Below, in pieces: positions 12,030 through 23,460 of a stretch of DNA of 64,000 nucleotides (positions are counted from its first letter, which is position 1; each line of letters opens with the position of its first letter). Location: contig JAUJYZ010001083.1 in the NCBI GenBank assembly GCA_033675265.1, positions 1-64,000 on the forward strand, given 5' to 3'. The translations under genes and the position numbers were made by a program. Under the pieces are notes generated by a model. The model worked only from the letters and a program-made list of their open reading frames with translations, made no database searches and was not told the DNA's origin. This stretch comes from Actinostola sp. cb2023. Lineage: Eukaryota; Cnidaria; Anthozoa; Actiniaria; Actinostolidae.

Positions 12030-12524
12030 ACAAAGTCCGTGAAATGCAGTCTCGACTCTCGCCGCATCCACATAAGTGCCCAGATCCCACACGACCACAC
12101 ATGACACAGGAACTCCGTGACGATTAGTTTCGCTGCTCGCTACGCTCGCAGCAAAAACAGTGTTTGGTTGCTCGTCGTTGCGTGACTCGAGCTCGATTAG
12201 AACATGCTTTCCTTGCAATTTCATAAACTCAGCGAATCATGAATGACAATGACATAGTTTATTTGTTACCATAAATATATCCATACAAATACAAATACCG
12301 TATACATAAACTAGACATCGCAGAGTGATTAAACAATGTTTGGATGAAGTGTAAATATGGGTTTACCTCCGACGGTTATCGGTCGGCTGAAAACCTTACA
12401 ACTGTTCTCTTCACCGCCGGCTGCGTGTATCAACTCACTTCGATTCGTTTTTTAAGGTTCTAAAGATCTCTAAACCCTTTGCAGTACTGGTACTGGATTG
12501 ATAAATCCGTATCTCTATGAACTA

Positions 12525-12870
12525 GACTAATGCATCAAACAAGTAGCAAGGTAATTCATTTACGCACTATGCAGTTTAGAATGATCATAAAGTATTGTAT
12601 ATGTAATCATCATCATCATCATAATCTTTATTTATATAGCTTTATTTCTTCTAAAAAAACAATATGTACAATGTACAATAATCAAATCTCCCAGCACAAG
12701 AATAGCTTTTGCTAGCTAGAATATCACAATCATCAAGAGTATTTACCATGTCAGTTCTACTGAATACATGAAATTCCATACACAGGACGTGACGAGATAA
12801 ACGATGTGCGATGTCTCGTCTTGATAAGCCATGTGGTTTGAGCATGCGCTGTAGAACCCAGTTGGCGGTT
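12525..12870 (-). repeat. Dispersed repeat (family with copies at 57170 and 59030)
   Basis: Read on the minus strand, this matches 59030-59245 and the split copy at 57170-57930: ATTTATCTCGTCACGTCCTG, TGTATTCAGTAG, AATACTCTTGATGATTGTGA. A weaker relative lies at about 19440-19700. Function is unknown. Confidence 0.6.
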
Positions 12871-12885
12871 TGAAGCCTAAGACGC

Positions 12886-12986
12886 AATCTCGTCCCCAGA
12901 GCCTGCGTTACTTTCGACCAGCGGCGAAGAACGCAGCTTTCTCGCCGCTGGCCGAAAGTAACGCAGGCTCTGGGGACGAGATTGCC
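12886..12986. repeat. Perfect long palindrome (foldback)
   Basis: CAATCTCGTCCCCAGAGCCT at the left is mirrored by AGGCTCTGGGGACGAGATTG at the right, with arms of about 45 bases around a short loop at AGAACGCAGCTTTCT. It sits inside the dispersed repeat family that ends in GGGTCTTCCACAGGAAGCCC (13030-13048). Confidence 0.85.
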
Positions 12987-13054
12987 TAAGACGAAGAATA
13001 CGACGACCGCTCTGCATTTTTAGAGTCGGGTCTTCCACAGGAAGCCCGACTAAT

Positions 13055-13665
13055 AATAAGATGGTCTTGTTTTGACTGAGTAATGACTGGAGATTCGCCC
13101 GCCATGACACACCGGGACACCGAAACTTGCCTAATAGTTTTAAATTCACTTGAATATTTCCTGATAAACTATAATTTTATCCTTAGATGAGGATTTGTGA
13201 ATTTTGTTGTTGTAGAGGAGACGAAACGAAGGAACTATTGAAGCATACTGAGGATTTATTTCGATCAATTGCTTTCCCGTCGACCGCAATGCAGAACATA
13301 TTCGTGAATCTTGACGAGGCTGCCATTTCCCCCCAGTTTGTTGGGTCTTTTCTGAGACCAGTTTAATCCACTCTCTTCTTCTAGTGTCAATATTTGCTAT
13401 CAATGGTGAAGGACCGGCTAAAGGAGGAAGACAAGTATTAAAAGACAGACACGGCAATCAGTTACATTTGCTTTTACTGATTACGGCAGTTTATGAGTTG
13501 ATAAGTACTGTGACTGCAGTGGTAAATGCACAAATCATCATCTAAATATAAAGTTATAGTTTATCAGGAAATATTCAAGGGAAATAAAATTATTATAGGC
13601 AAGTTTCGGTGTCCCGGTGTGTCATGGCTGGCGAATCTCCAGTCAATACTCAGTCAAAACAAGAC
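13055..13665. mobile_element. Foldback element with ~145-bp arms
   Basis: GGTCTTGTTTTGACTGAGTA at 13063 is mirrored by TACTCAGTCAAAACAAGACC ending at 13663; matching continues inward through the GTGTCCCGG... and TCCTGATAAACTATAA words. It abuts the right arm of the 8885/13905 inverted pair, so it probably inserted into it. Confidence 0.7.
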
Positions 13666-13920
13666 CAACTATAATCGTGTTCTTTTTGTCCCGACACTCA
13701 AATATTGGCTCACAAAGGCGCATTATGTCTTAAACACTCACCATTTATAGTCGAGTAAATCTTTCTTAGAGTCTAACTAAGGCACGCAAACGACTGATAT
13801 TTTCACCTAAGATTCTAGCAGATTTACAGTAAATGTATGGCGAAACTCAACTTCCGGTTGGATTTTATCCCGATTCGGTTCCAGGAATCACGGTAATCCT
13901 TAAACTCTGACTTGGCTCTA
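13664..13920 (-). repeat. Right arm of the widely spaced inverted repeat
   Basis: This is the reverse complement of 8885-9125, ending TCCAGGAATCACGGTAATCC and TTAAACTCTGACTTGGCT. The two arms are 4.5 kb apart; whether they bound one element or are two opposite solo copies cannot be told from the sequence alone. Confidence 0.75.
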
Positions 13921-16113
13921 TACCATTATGACGTAACGGCTTATTTATGAGGGGGACAGAATCGTGAAGAACAATAGAAATTTGAACTAAATCTGCTCTG
14001 CTGAGGTTCGCTAGATTTCAAATTGGCTAGTTTCCAGATATTATGTTCATCGATGCTTTTCCCATAATATTTACTGTGTTTGGTGACTTTTATCGCTTTC
14101 AGACCGTCTGTGAAATACATTTATTTGGGAAATCCTTTTTGTTGTTGCTGTTTTGTCCCCCTCTAGCGACCATGATCCTTTGCGTTTAAACAATTGATTG
14201 TTTTGATTTGACGTCATAGTGATATAGGGCAATTGCAGTTTAACCAACAAAGAAAATGCCAAGAATACTCTATGTGAACTCGAAGAAAATACGAACACGA
14301 TTCACCGGAAGTTGAGCTGCTCATAGTAGTAGATTCCAGGCCATCTCGGAAATATCCGCCATCTTGAAGTGGGCGTAAAACAGTAAAATCGCCCCATCCG
14401 GTAGACGTAGCAAGCGAAGCGAAAGTGATCATTTAGCCGGAGCGCGGACGCCGAAGCGATGATCAGTTTGGCGCGCAGTTCGATTATTTAAGTGAAAGTT
14501 TCTCAAGTAGATTCGAAAATGATCTCTTTATGATTGTAAATGAATAAAGTCGAAATACTCTGTGAATTTCACTAAGTTATTTTAGTTAACAGAGAGATGA
14601 AACATGACTTAATATTTGCGCGCGCAAATATAATTATTTGTGTCGAGCAAACGGTCCGCTTTCGAGTCATGGTTGTGTCTTCTGTCTGTTACCTAGATTC
14701 ATATTACATTTACAGTGTGACTTGCTTATAGCAATTTACTTTTGTAAAGCAATCAATAAGGACCATTAAGCAAAAATTCGTAGACAAGTCCGTTTGGTGT
14801 GATTATGAATGTGACCAGCTATAAAATACTACTTCAATATATGCTCTATAACTGAGCTGCTATAGAAAGAATACGAGCTACTATAAAAGTTAATTAAAAG
14901 TGTTTTTGTAGATTGGAATCATTTTATAGTAATCGCATTCTCCATGCTCGATCGGTAATGCGCGCGTTTTTCAAAGGGTCAACCGACAGTCCTACAGGAT
15001 GACTAGTTCTACTTTCACTTTCGATATAACACATCTCAGGAAAAACAACCTGTTTTAAGGTCAAACTAAGATACGTCTTTCATTAACATTTCTGATCGAA
15101 CTCGATCTGACATGCCGCATTCAGACCTCTATTCAGGCTGTTCGATCAGAAATGTTAATAAATGATATGTTAAGAGTTTATTTATTTTTGGTGGGGGAGG
15201 TGGGGGGTCCAAACATAATGCTACTTGTGTAATTACTTAGAAAGTCAGACTTGCGTTTCGATTTGCGCGCGATTGTTGCGCGCATGTCTGTTTCATTTCA
15301 CTGAAAAACAACGGCCTTAAAAAGTCGGTTGGAAACTCATTGGAAATTGAACTTTCAACTATTTTTTACACGCACCTTGGAAATTCTTTGGAAACTTTTA
15401 AAAAGTGGCTATGAAACGAAAATATCGATCCTTGTTTTATTGTACATTATTGTTGTTTGGTCTTTCTCTGAACATTTGCTGTATTTAAACATCGACTTTG
15501 AGCGTGCAAACATTTTCTTTTCGCGGTTCGAAAATTATCATTTTCAACCAAAATGTGCGACAAGAGACTGGGCCCTTGACAATGGCTCGGTGACGTCATA
15601 AGTTGTGTATGCCTTTGTTTGCACAACTTATGACGTCACATTTCTATAGTTTGACCGAGCGGGAATTGTCGCACTTTGAAACCCAAAATGCCCAACTTCG
15701 CGCGCGAAATAAAAAATGTTCCTGATGCTCAATTCACTTTTTATTAACGCCATGTAAACAAGCAAATAGTAAACTTTCGTAGTAGCAAATAAAAACGGGG
15801 TCTGTTTTTTCGTTTCATAGGCACTTTAAGTGTTCGTAGCTAATTTTTCAACAAAGGGAGAAGGGCTGCATCCCGCTCGATGTCTGTTAGCACTGAGCCA
15901 GTAAAGCTGTAGCTATCTCCAGCCTCGGGCTGATATCGATGCAATGAGAGCCGTCTGGGCACGGCTTGCATGCAATTGTACCACCTGTTTTATTTCGACA
16001 GATCGAGAAGATTCACTAACTCTCGTACTCATGCAATTTTCACAACTTTGAAAATACAGTTTGACACTATAAACCCTGGTTTTACCTACTTATTTTTAGT
16101 TTTTTTCTGAAGC

Positions 16114-17187
16114 ATGATGAAGCGACGACGGCGAGAAAATGCACGTGTTCCCAGAGATCGCTGGAGTAACTGGGTCAGAGCGATGATTCCAGCATTACCA
16201 GATCACGGCCATCCTGCCACAAATACCTGGTACAAACCGAGAGGTGATGCAGCATTTGGATATATATGCACCAACGTACAAAAAGCTTTTGATAAATACA
16301 AGCGCTATTGCGGTAAGCTTAATCAGTTGAGTTTTATCATTTTATGATATACACCTTTGTGTCCGGCTAGTATGTGGGGGTTATGGATGGATGGATAGAT
16401 GGATGGATGGATGGATGGATGGATGGATGGATGGATGGATGGATGGATGGATGGATGGATGGATGGATGGATGGATGGATGGATGGATGGATGGATGGAT
16501 GGATGGATGGATGGATGGATGGATGGATGGATGGATGGATGGATGGATGGATGGATGGATGGATGGATGGATGGATGGATGGATGGATGGATGGATGGAT
16601 GGATGGATGGATGGATGGATGGATGGATGGATGGATGGATGGATGGATGGATGGATGGATGGATGGATGGATGGATGGATGGATGGATGGATGGATGGAT
16701 GGATGGATGGATGGATGGATGGATGGATGGGATGGATGGATGGATGGATGGATGGATGGATGGATGGATGGATGGATGGATGGATGGATGGATGGATGGA
16801 TGGATGGATGGATGGATGGATGGATGGATGGATGGATGGATGGATCCTGAGATAGATGGCTGATACAACTGTAGTTTATTCACAGGAATCTACGAGTGGC
16901 AAGCTCGACGACCGGGAAAAAACTACGTCGTGTACGTCGGCAGCACATGCCGAACAAAACCAGAAGCGTTAGAAAGGCGCATTCTTGAATACTGCACAAA
17001 TGGATCGCACAAACATGAAGATATCAATAGGGCTCTTCGATTGGGGTATGAGCTATGGGTTCGCGTGAAACCCGTAAGTGAAAAGAAATCATCTGAAGAC
17101 GAAGAGAATAGGATGCTAGCTAAATATAACTATGCATGGAACATTCGAGAAAACCGTCCATACCGATCTAACATTCCACCTGAGTAG
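16114..17187 (+). CDS. GIY-YIG nuclease-domain protein, copy 1 (2 exons)
   Basis: Exon 1 is 16114-16312 and exon 2 is 16886-17187, joined by GT/AG sites in matching phase, giving 166 aa. The splice creates the start of a GIY-YIG core: GIYEW, then VVYVGST about 14 residues later, followed by a helix with [10 protein letters not shown] (candidate catalytic Arg) and a C-terminal [13 protein letters not shown] (candidate Glu and Asn). Known GIY-YIG proteins cut DNA through a single-metal mechanism; the YxYAWN tail recalls plant ET-type members, from memory. The N-terminus ([11 protein letters not shown]) is basic. No transposase or RT is attached, unlike Penelope elements, so it looks like a stand-alone gene. 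A paralogue is at 29764-30428. Confidence 0.8.
16385..16845 (+). repeat. GGAT tetranucleotide array, ~115 copies, in intron 1
   Basis: An almost pure GGAT run is broken by one extra G near 16730 and a few edge variants. It lies between the two GIY-YIG exons. The homologous intron of copy 2 has only a short degenerate stretch at about 30035-30115. Long open frames across it (WMDG or HPSI repeats) are artefacts of the repeat. Confidence 0.98.
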
Positions 17188-17628
17188 ACTGAAGGGAATT
17201 AAATATTAACAGCATGAGCAAAACTACTGAACTTTCGTTTGGTCCCCTTTTAGCATGATTCGCCTTATAAGGAGTTGTCTAGTGGATAATGTAAACACCA
17301 GTGGATGAATTCTAGAATGTTGATCAGTCAAGACCATTATTGTTCACATTTTTCTTTTTCATTATTCTTTAGTGCATATTCTCGATAGGCTTACTATCTA
17401 GTTTCACTTAGTTTGTAGACTATTTAATGTGAATTAAATCAGTGTTTTCATGGTTATTATCAGGAGCCGTTATTATCTATTATTATTGTTATTATTATTA
17501 TATTTTTAATGACGTAATCGTAGACCATTCTTGACGTCACTTACTATCTATAGGTAAGCGTAATGTTTAATTTAAAACATTGACATTATGCATGGCGATG
17601 CTAAAATGTTTTGTCTCCTTGTTTTGCC

Positions 17629-17846
17629 ACAGGCAGCCCAAGCAGTATACTTGTGGGTGATTTTAGAGTATTTTTTAAAATGTTTCGAAATGTAAAAATA
17701 TTGCTCAATAAACTGACATTCACCTTTATTTACATTTATTTTGTGTTTATTTGACGTTCCGGAGTCTTTTAGTGGTATTTTTAGCCCTCTGATCCCTCCA
17801 AAATACTCTAAAATCACCCACAAGTATACTGCTTGGGCTGCCTGTG
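17629..17846. mobile_element. MITE with 8-bp target duplication, absent from copy 2
   Basis: ACAGGCAGCCCAAGCAGTAT at the left is mirrored by ATACTGCTTGGGCTGCCTGT at the right, with arms of about 45 bases. GTTTTGCC is duplicated at 17621-17628 and 17847-17854. The duplicate locus at about 30855 reads straight through GTTTTGCCAATACAG, an empty site. A hAT-like origin is inferred from the 8-base duplication. Confidence 0.92.
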
Positions 17847-18466
17847 GTTTTGCCAATACATTTATGGTTGGTACATAACAATAGCTTACATCATAGTCAA
17901 TTATGTACGCTCAGCTTTATTTGACCCCTAAAACATATACCGTACCATTCTAAAACAAACAGACACCAACACAGTATATTATTATAGTTCTGTATGACGG
18001 CCTTTTTTATTTCTTCGCGTGCAACCCTAAATGATACCTTGATGGGTAAAGGTAGTGGCGTTTAGTCGTGAACACCCTAAGTGATACCTAACCCGTAATT
18101 TACTCTACTAATAGAGACGACGATCATCCCCGGCCCCGCCCCTTTCACATAAACTTGCACAACTCACTTACAAGGTGGGCTGCCTGTGGACAGCCCTTAT
18201 CGCGCGGGGACTGGGTGTCGTGAGGGGGGGCCCTACAGGAAGGGGGAAGCAGCCTTCGGCTGCTAGGGGCCGAAGGGGCCGGAGGGAGGGGGGAAGGGCA
18301 CGACACCGGCGGATCAGAGTATCAGATTATCAGATTCTGCTATAAGAGAAATGTCAAACTGTGGAGTAAGTGAGAATGTTCATGACAGTGCTACTGTATG
18401 GTAGTGTATTTGTCGCTCATGTTTTAGACTTATGCCAGTATTACCATTCTCTTCTAATATTGGCCC

Positions 18467-18772
18467 GTGGAACAAAGAAGGCAAGCCTCAAAATATCAAC
18501 CAAGTATGGGTCGGTTTAAATGTTCACAGTGTCAATCAACGTTTACAGAAAGACAGAACCTAGTAAGACAATGGGATATTCACACAAGGCTTCATATCAA
18601 ACGATGTCCATTCTGTCAAAGAGAGTTTCTTCAACAAGTTGCCTTGGATGCCCACAAGAAAGTCTGTAAATATAAAGTCAAGTGCCATAAGATAGAGGAT
18701 TATTACTCGGGCCCTTCCGAAGGAAGCCCGAGTTATAAAATACAAATTCTTTTTTTTTTTTCATGGTCATAG
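18467..18772 (+). CDS. C2H2 zinc-finger protein fragment
   Basis: The frame contains FKCSQCQSTFTERQNLVRQ and RCPFCQREFLQQVALDAHK, two C-x2-C units with following His/Cys ligands (H...H in the first region is imperfect; the second ends HKKVC). The likely start is MGRFKC at 18506 rather than the upstream Met, since finger proteins often begin this way. After about residue 85 the frame runs into a dispersed foldback (TTACTCGGGCCCTTCCGAAG), so the C-terminus is probably repeat-derived or the gene is truncated. Nuclear nucleic-acid binding is a family-level inference. Confidence 0.5.
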   Translation: MEQRRQASKYQPSMGRFKCSQCQSTFTERQNLVRQWDIHTRLHIKRCPFCQREFLQQVALDAHKKVCKYKVKCHKIEDYYSGPSEGSPSYKIQILFFFSWS

Positions 18773-19764
18773 AATGCGAAGTATTTGATCGTATCGAGTT
18801 TCAAGATTACTCCTGAAGCAGATAAGGGAAGACAAACGAGACACAAAACTCAAGTAGATTTGAATCTTAGTTTTGAAAGCAGCTGTAAATCTTGAAGCTA
18901 TCGAAAGGTCAGGATTCTAGTTCGCTATGTCATGTTTGTTATTAGGCGACATTGTACCCCAGAGTAGGCCTTTTGTTGCTAATTGTAATAGTACGTGTAC
19001 AGTTATGTCCTTGAGTATTTATAATTGAACTCACGACCAGTGATGTAACTACATCTAATACGGAAAGCTATATGTACAGAAGTCATGCAAACAGTCGAGG
19101 CAGTCGAGACTGAAAAGCAAGCCATCGAAACGCATACGCTTACTACATACCAGATAACGCATACTCTAAATCTTCCTCGAGCGTTTTCGAAAGGGCTGTT
19201 CTACGACTTCATTCCACGAACTCGAACTCATCAAAAAACGAACTGAAAATCAAATGAAATGAACTCAAAAACTATCATGACCTCGCTATGTCATGTTTGT
19301 TATTAGGCGACATTGGACCCCAGAGTAGGCCTTTTGTTGCTAATTTTGATTTGCTCTCGACCATATATCCATTGTCAATGAAATATTGTCAATGGCAATA
19401 AAGCTCGATCGAGCAAGAGGCCGCGCGCCGTAGACTAATGCATCAAACATGTAGGCAAGGTAGTGATGTAATGTGCTTATTGAGCGAAAACCGTGCAGAA
19501 TACTTACACATGTAGATTGTACGTGTTGGAATGTTTCAGAGATAGATTATAAAGATAACAGTGATCTAATCTGTTTATTCAGCGAAAACCGTGCAGAATA
19601 CGATTGTACGTGTTGCAATGTTTCAGGGATAGATTATAAAGATAAAACACTATGGTTTAGAATGATCATAAAGTACAGGGCGCATGCGCTGTAGAGCCCA
19701 ATATGCTTTCTGGGGTCGACGAAGAACGCTCAAAACAGGTCAGTGAACGGCAAAAATACAAAAG

Positions 19765-20311
19765 AAGGTGCTCAATGAGCGTATAGTCGGGCAATACGAC
19801 AATGACAGTTGCGTGACGAGGAAGGATATTTGTGTCGGTGAACATCGATAAAGATCTTCGACTCTTCGATACGTTTTTAAACGTAATTGAGGTCACTTGA
19901 GGGTGCATATTAATGGCGCCAAAAACGGATCGAATATTTCCGAAAGCCTATCGACCTAAATCCGAAAGTATGATTCGCTCAAACAGTTTGCGAGCGTGTA
20001 TCGAACGTAATCCGAATTATTGTTCGCTCAGGACAGATACTGAGATAGTGCTAAGTCATCGTATTCGACGACTAGAAGTGAAAGAAGCAGTTGACCTGTG
20101 CAGAAGAAAAATTATGTTGTATTCAAGGCAAGCCATCCATCGGTTCCTCTTAAATACGCTCTCACATACAAACGCATACGCCGATTCGTGTGGGCCAACT
20201 CTAAAAGATGTTGAGCGTTTTCGAAAGGGCCTTTACACGAACTCATCAAAAGCAAATCAATTGAACTCAAGCTCAAAAGCAAATCAAATGAACTCAAGAA
20301 CTATAATACAA
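19765..20311 (+). mobile_element. Palindrome-ended repeat, copy B, 5' half
   Basis: The left end (GTGCTCAATGAGCGTATAGT) matches copy A, as does an ORF from 19913 with SHRIRRLEVKEAVDLCRR and SKANQLNS words. Copy A reads continuously across the point where copy B stops (ATAATACAAA), and copy B resumes at 21637, so the two halves were separated by an insertion. Confidence 0.75.
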
Positions 20312-21636
20312 ACAAGACGCTCAATGAGCGTTTACTCGGGCATTGTGAAAAGGCAAATTTCAGTTGCGTGAGGAAGAACCTGAAAATGATTGCCAGTTAG
20401 TTGAAGAAAAAGCATATTCATATCTATTTTTTGGTGTGCATGGACGTACTATCACAAGCAACAAACATGGCATAGCGAGATCTTACATGGTTTATTGTAT
20501 TCAATTCATGATTATTGACATTCAGCTTAACTTGTACTCTGGCTTCAGATATATTTACAAAGGTATCTATAGCACTTAGTCTATTTTCAGTCAAACTTGC
20601 TTGTTCACCTTGATCGTTGGCCATGACGGTATGAAGGTGATAACGACGGTATATGCACTCCGTTAAAACTCTCTCTTTGATATAGAAAAATACTATTTTT
20701 AACAGCATGAACACAATAAAAAATATAAACAGAATGTAAACAAGGATTGACTTCATTTTCGCCTCAGATTTGTGTTCTTCTTGATGCCATTTCAAAGTTG
20801 TTTTCTCACCTTTGGATTTGTCCATTTTGGAATCACACTTCTGAATCAGTACATCTGGCTTCAAGTTGTGGTATACATGCTTGGCTAGGCAGTACTCAGT
20901 TGAGTTCACATTTAAGTCAACATTAGAGTTCATTTGTATTATAGTTCTTGAGTTCATTTGATTTGCTTTTGAGCTTGAATTCAATTGATTACCTTTGGAC
21001 TTTGAGTTCAATTGATTTCCTTTTGATGAGTTCATGTAAAGGCCCTTTCGAAAACGCTCAACATCTTTTAGAGTGGGCCCACACAAATCGGCGTATGCGT
21101 TTGTATGTGGCTTGCCTTGAATACAACATAATTTCACTTCTGCACAAGCCAACTGCTTCTTTCAATTCTAGTCTTCGAATACGATGACTTAGCAATATCT
21201 CAGTATCTGCCCTGAGCGAACAATAACTATTTGACACGTTTGTGACGATATTAATATATGCAACCTCAAGTGACCTCAAGTACGTTAAATATGTAATACA
21301 GACATACCTACACGAATCTCGTCACGCAACTCTCATTGTCATATTAAATACCCGACTATACGCTCATTGAGCGTCTTCTTCTTCAACAGATCCCTAATCT
21401 CTAATGACGTTTTGATTTTGATTGTATTTTTGCCGTTCACTGACTTGTTTTCAGCGTTTTTTCAGTAGATTTTGTTTAGATAGCTAATATCGCTTTGCTT
21501 GCTGCCTGACTGTCGTCACGCGCTAAACTGAAACTCCGGAAATACTTCGCATACTCGTCATTTTGAAGCCGAAAAAAACTACTAAAACCGAAATCCGCAT
21601 TTTCTAACTCGGGCGGCCTGCGGCCTGGGCCCGAGT
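20312..21636 (-). mobile_element. 1.3-kb insertion splitting copy B; contains inverted copy C
   Basis: The insertion begins CAAGACGCTCAATGAGCG and ends with a strong hairpin made of ACTCGGGCGGCC and GGGCCCGAGTAA. It comprises the reverse complement of copy A (copy C, 20314-21377) plus the reverse complement of copy A's left flank. The empty site is visible in copy A (AATACAAATGAACTC at about 4421-4436). Confidence 0.75.
20424..21152 (-). CDS. Repeat-borne single-pass membrane-protein-like ORF (copy C)
   Basis: This is a 242-codon frame. Residues about 30-75 carry tandem NQLNS/NQMNS words; a hydrophobic stretch (ILFIFFIVFMLLKIVFFYI) around residue 140 would span a membrane, followed by basic residues (KER, YRRYH). 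A second + strand copy of this half is at 21703-21984 with the same hydrophobic segment. Some length differences between copies are multiples of three (3, 3 and 6) but others are 4, so coding constraint is not proven. No family is recognised. Confidence 0.4.
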   Translation of the reverse strand: MACAEVKLCCIQGKPHTNAYADLCGPTLKDVERFRKGLYMNSSKGNQLNSKSKGNQLNSSSKANQMNSRTIIQMNSNVDLNVNSTEYCLAKHVYHNLKPDVLIQKCDSKMDKSKGEKTTLKWHQEEHKSEAKMKSILVYILFIFFIVFMLLKIVFFYIKERVLTECIYRRYHLHTVMANDQGEQASLTENRLSAIDTFVNISEARVQVKLNVNNHELNTINHVRSRYAMFVACDSTSMHTKK

Positions 21637-21984
21637 AATGAACTCTAATGTTGACTTAAATGTGAACTCAACTGAGTACTGCCTAGCCAAGCATGTCACA
21701 ACTTGAAGCCAGATGTACTGATTCAGAAGTGTGATTCCAACACGTACATGAACAAATCCAAAGGTGAGAAAACAACTTTGAAATCGCATCAAGAAGAACA
21801 CAAATCTGATGCGAAAATGAAGTCAATCCTTGTTTACATTCCGCTGTTTATATTTTTTATTGTGTTAATCTTGTTAAAAATAGTATTTTTCTATATCAAA
21901 GAGAGAGTTTTAATGCAGTGCATATACCGTCGTTATCACCGTCATACCGTCATGGCCAACGATCAAGGTGAACAAGCAAGTTAA
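21637..21984 (+). mobile_element. Palindrome-ended repeat, copy B, 3' half
   Basis: Continues copy B from TGAACTCTAATGTTGACTTA and contains an ORF fragment (21703-21984) with the same hydrophobic segment as copy C, ending GEQAS. It is interrupted downstream by a foldback at 21983-22199. Confidence 0.65.
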
Positions 21985-22199
21985 TTTTACTGAAAATTGA
22001 GTTTTGTTGTGTTAATAAAACAACTCCAGATCTCTAAAATTGCACATAATGACATAGCTACACACTGTTGTCCTGCACTTTGACCAAATACCACAATACT
22101 ACCTTGACTATAAGGTGCCTTTACTGTTTTATTGGGATCAATCAATGGAGTGGGACCAGATATTTATTAACACAACAAAACTCAATTTTCAGTAAAATT
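21983..22199. mobile_element. Foldback MITE
   Basis: TTTTACTGAAAATTGAGTTT at the left is mirrored by AAACTCAATTTTCAGTAAAA at the right, with arms of about 35 bases extending to GTTGTGTTAATAAA. No coding sequence. Confidence 0.75.
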
Positions 22200-22508
22200 T
22201 TCAGTTTATTGGACATCCAACAAAGATGCTTGGAATTAGACTCTTCTTGGGTGAGCTTACAAATCAGTGAAGACTTCACATACGTTTTTGACGCTAAAAA
22301 CGGCAGGTTCTTTCTCTTATCAGTCAAACCTGCCTCGAAGTCGAACGGTCGTATAAACAGTATGAATGAATTATATTATTCTTACGAGGGAGAGAGCTGA
22401 AAGTGCAAGAGAGACCTACGGACAGACATATCTATACAAGCGGTATTAAAAAAATATCCATAGGGGGGGTTGCAACCCCCAGAACCCTCCCCCTGGATCC
22501 GCCCCTGG

Positions 22509-22920
22509 ATACTAAGATAGTTTTAAGCCATCGTCTTTGAAGACTAGAAGTATAAGAAGTAGTTGATCTGGCCAAAAGGTAAATTATCTTGTATTTAAGA
22601 CAAGCCATCCACAGTTCTTCTTAAATACGCTCTCACATACAAACAACATACGCCGATTCGTGTGGGCCAACTCTAAAAGATGTTCAGCGTTTTCCACTGG
22701 GCCTTTACACGACTGAACTCATAAAAATTAAAGCAATTCAATTGAACTCTAAGTCAAAACGTTATCAAATCAACTCAAACTCAACAGCAAATCAAATGAA
22801 CTCGACACATATATACATAGTCTCCCTCGTCACGCAACTGTCAGTCATTGTCCGGTCTCTCCTCACGCAACTGACATTGTCCTTATCATAAGCCCGAGTA
22901 TACGCTCATTGAGCGTCTTG
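22509..22920 (+). mobile_element. Degenerate partial copy D of the palindrome-ended repeat
   Basis: Sequence from ATACTAAGATAGTTTTAAGC resembles the 5' half of copies A and B with many substitutions, and the right end ACGCTCATTGAGCGTCTTG is intact. The membrane-segment half is missing. Confidence 0.6.
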
Positions 22921-23460
22921 TTTCAAATGAAACCCAAAGAATTAACCCAAGGAATACACTTTTAAAGAAAACAAGTTGGAATATAATGACTCGCATTTAA
23001 TCAGTTTCCCAATGGCTAATCATAACTAAACCACTTGTTATTAGGGTCTTCCTCATCACTTGTTATTAAACTTTCGGGTTCTTGGCAAAAACCAGTTCTT
23101 CTGACTTGAACGTCGGTTATATTTGATTGTCATTCTCTGAAGCTCTGCGTTCCAAGTTAACTTGTTCTCTCGAGTTCTTCTCAGCAAGCAACGCTAGTTG
23201 AGCTTGTTCGCACTTTAATTCTGCTTCCTTCCGCTTTCGTTCTTCACATTCCAACTTGTGATATAACAATGCCCGCGGTGTTTAGCTTCTCCAAATCGGT
23301 TCGTTTTTTTCTCTCACTTTCCAGGCGTTTCGTGAATATATTCATGGTTTAACGGGGGCTCCGCCTTTAACCACCACTTAATTAAGAAGTAGTGAGAATC
23401 CGACCCAGCGGTATCATATTTAAAAGAAATAGCCGCTAAGGATGATGGGTACCCAAAATA

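Larger units (their letters stand above)
14393..18215 (+). repeat. Segmental duplication, copy 1
   Basis: Sequence from CATCCGGTAGACGTAGCAAG to CTTATCGCGCGGGGACTGGG matches 29017-31278 in the same order and strand. Copy 1 is longer because of a ~860-base insertion (about 15150-16010), an expanded GGAT array (16385-16845) and a 218-base MITE (17629-17846). The duplication includes a complete two-exon gene. Confidence 0.9.

Noticed and set aside
16323..16883. Long frames of WMDG and HPSI repeats on both strands
   Set aside because: They are translations of the GGAT array in all frames; no start context and the array is intronic.
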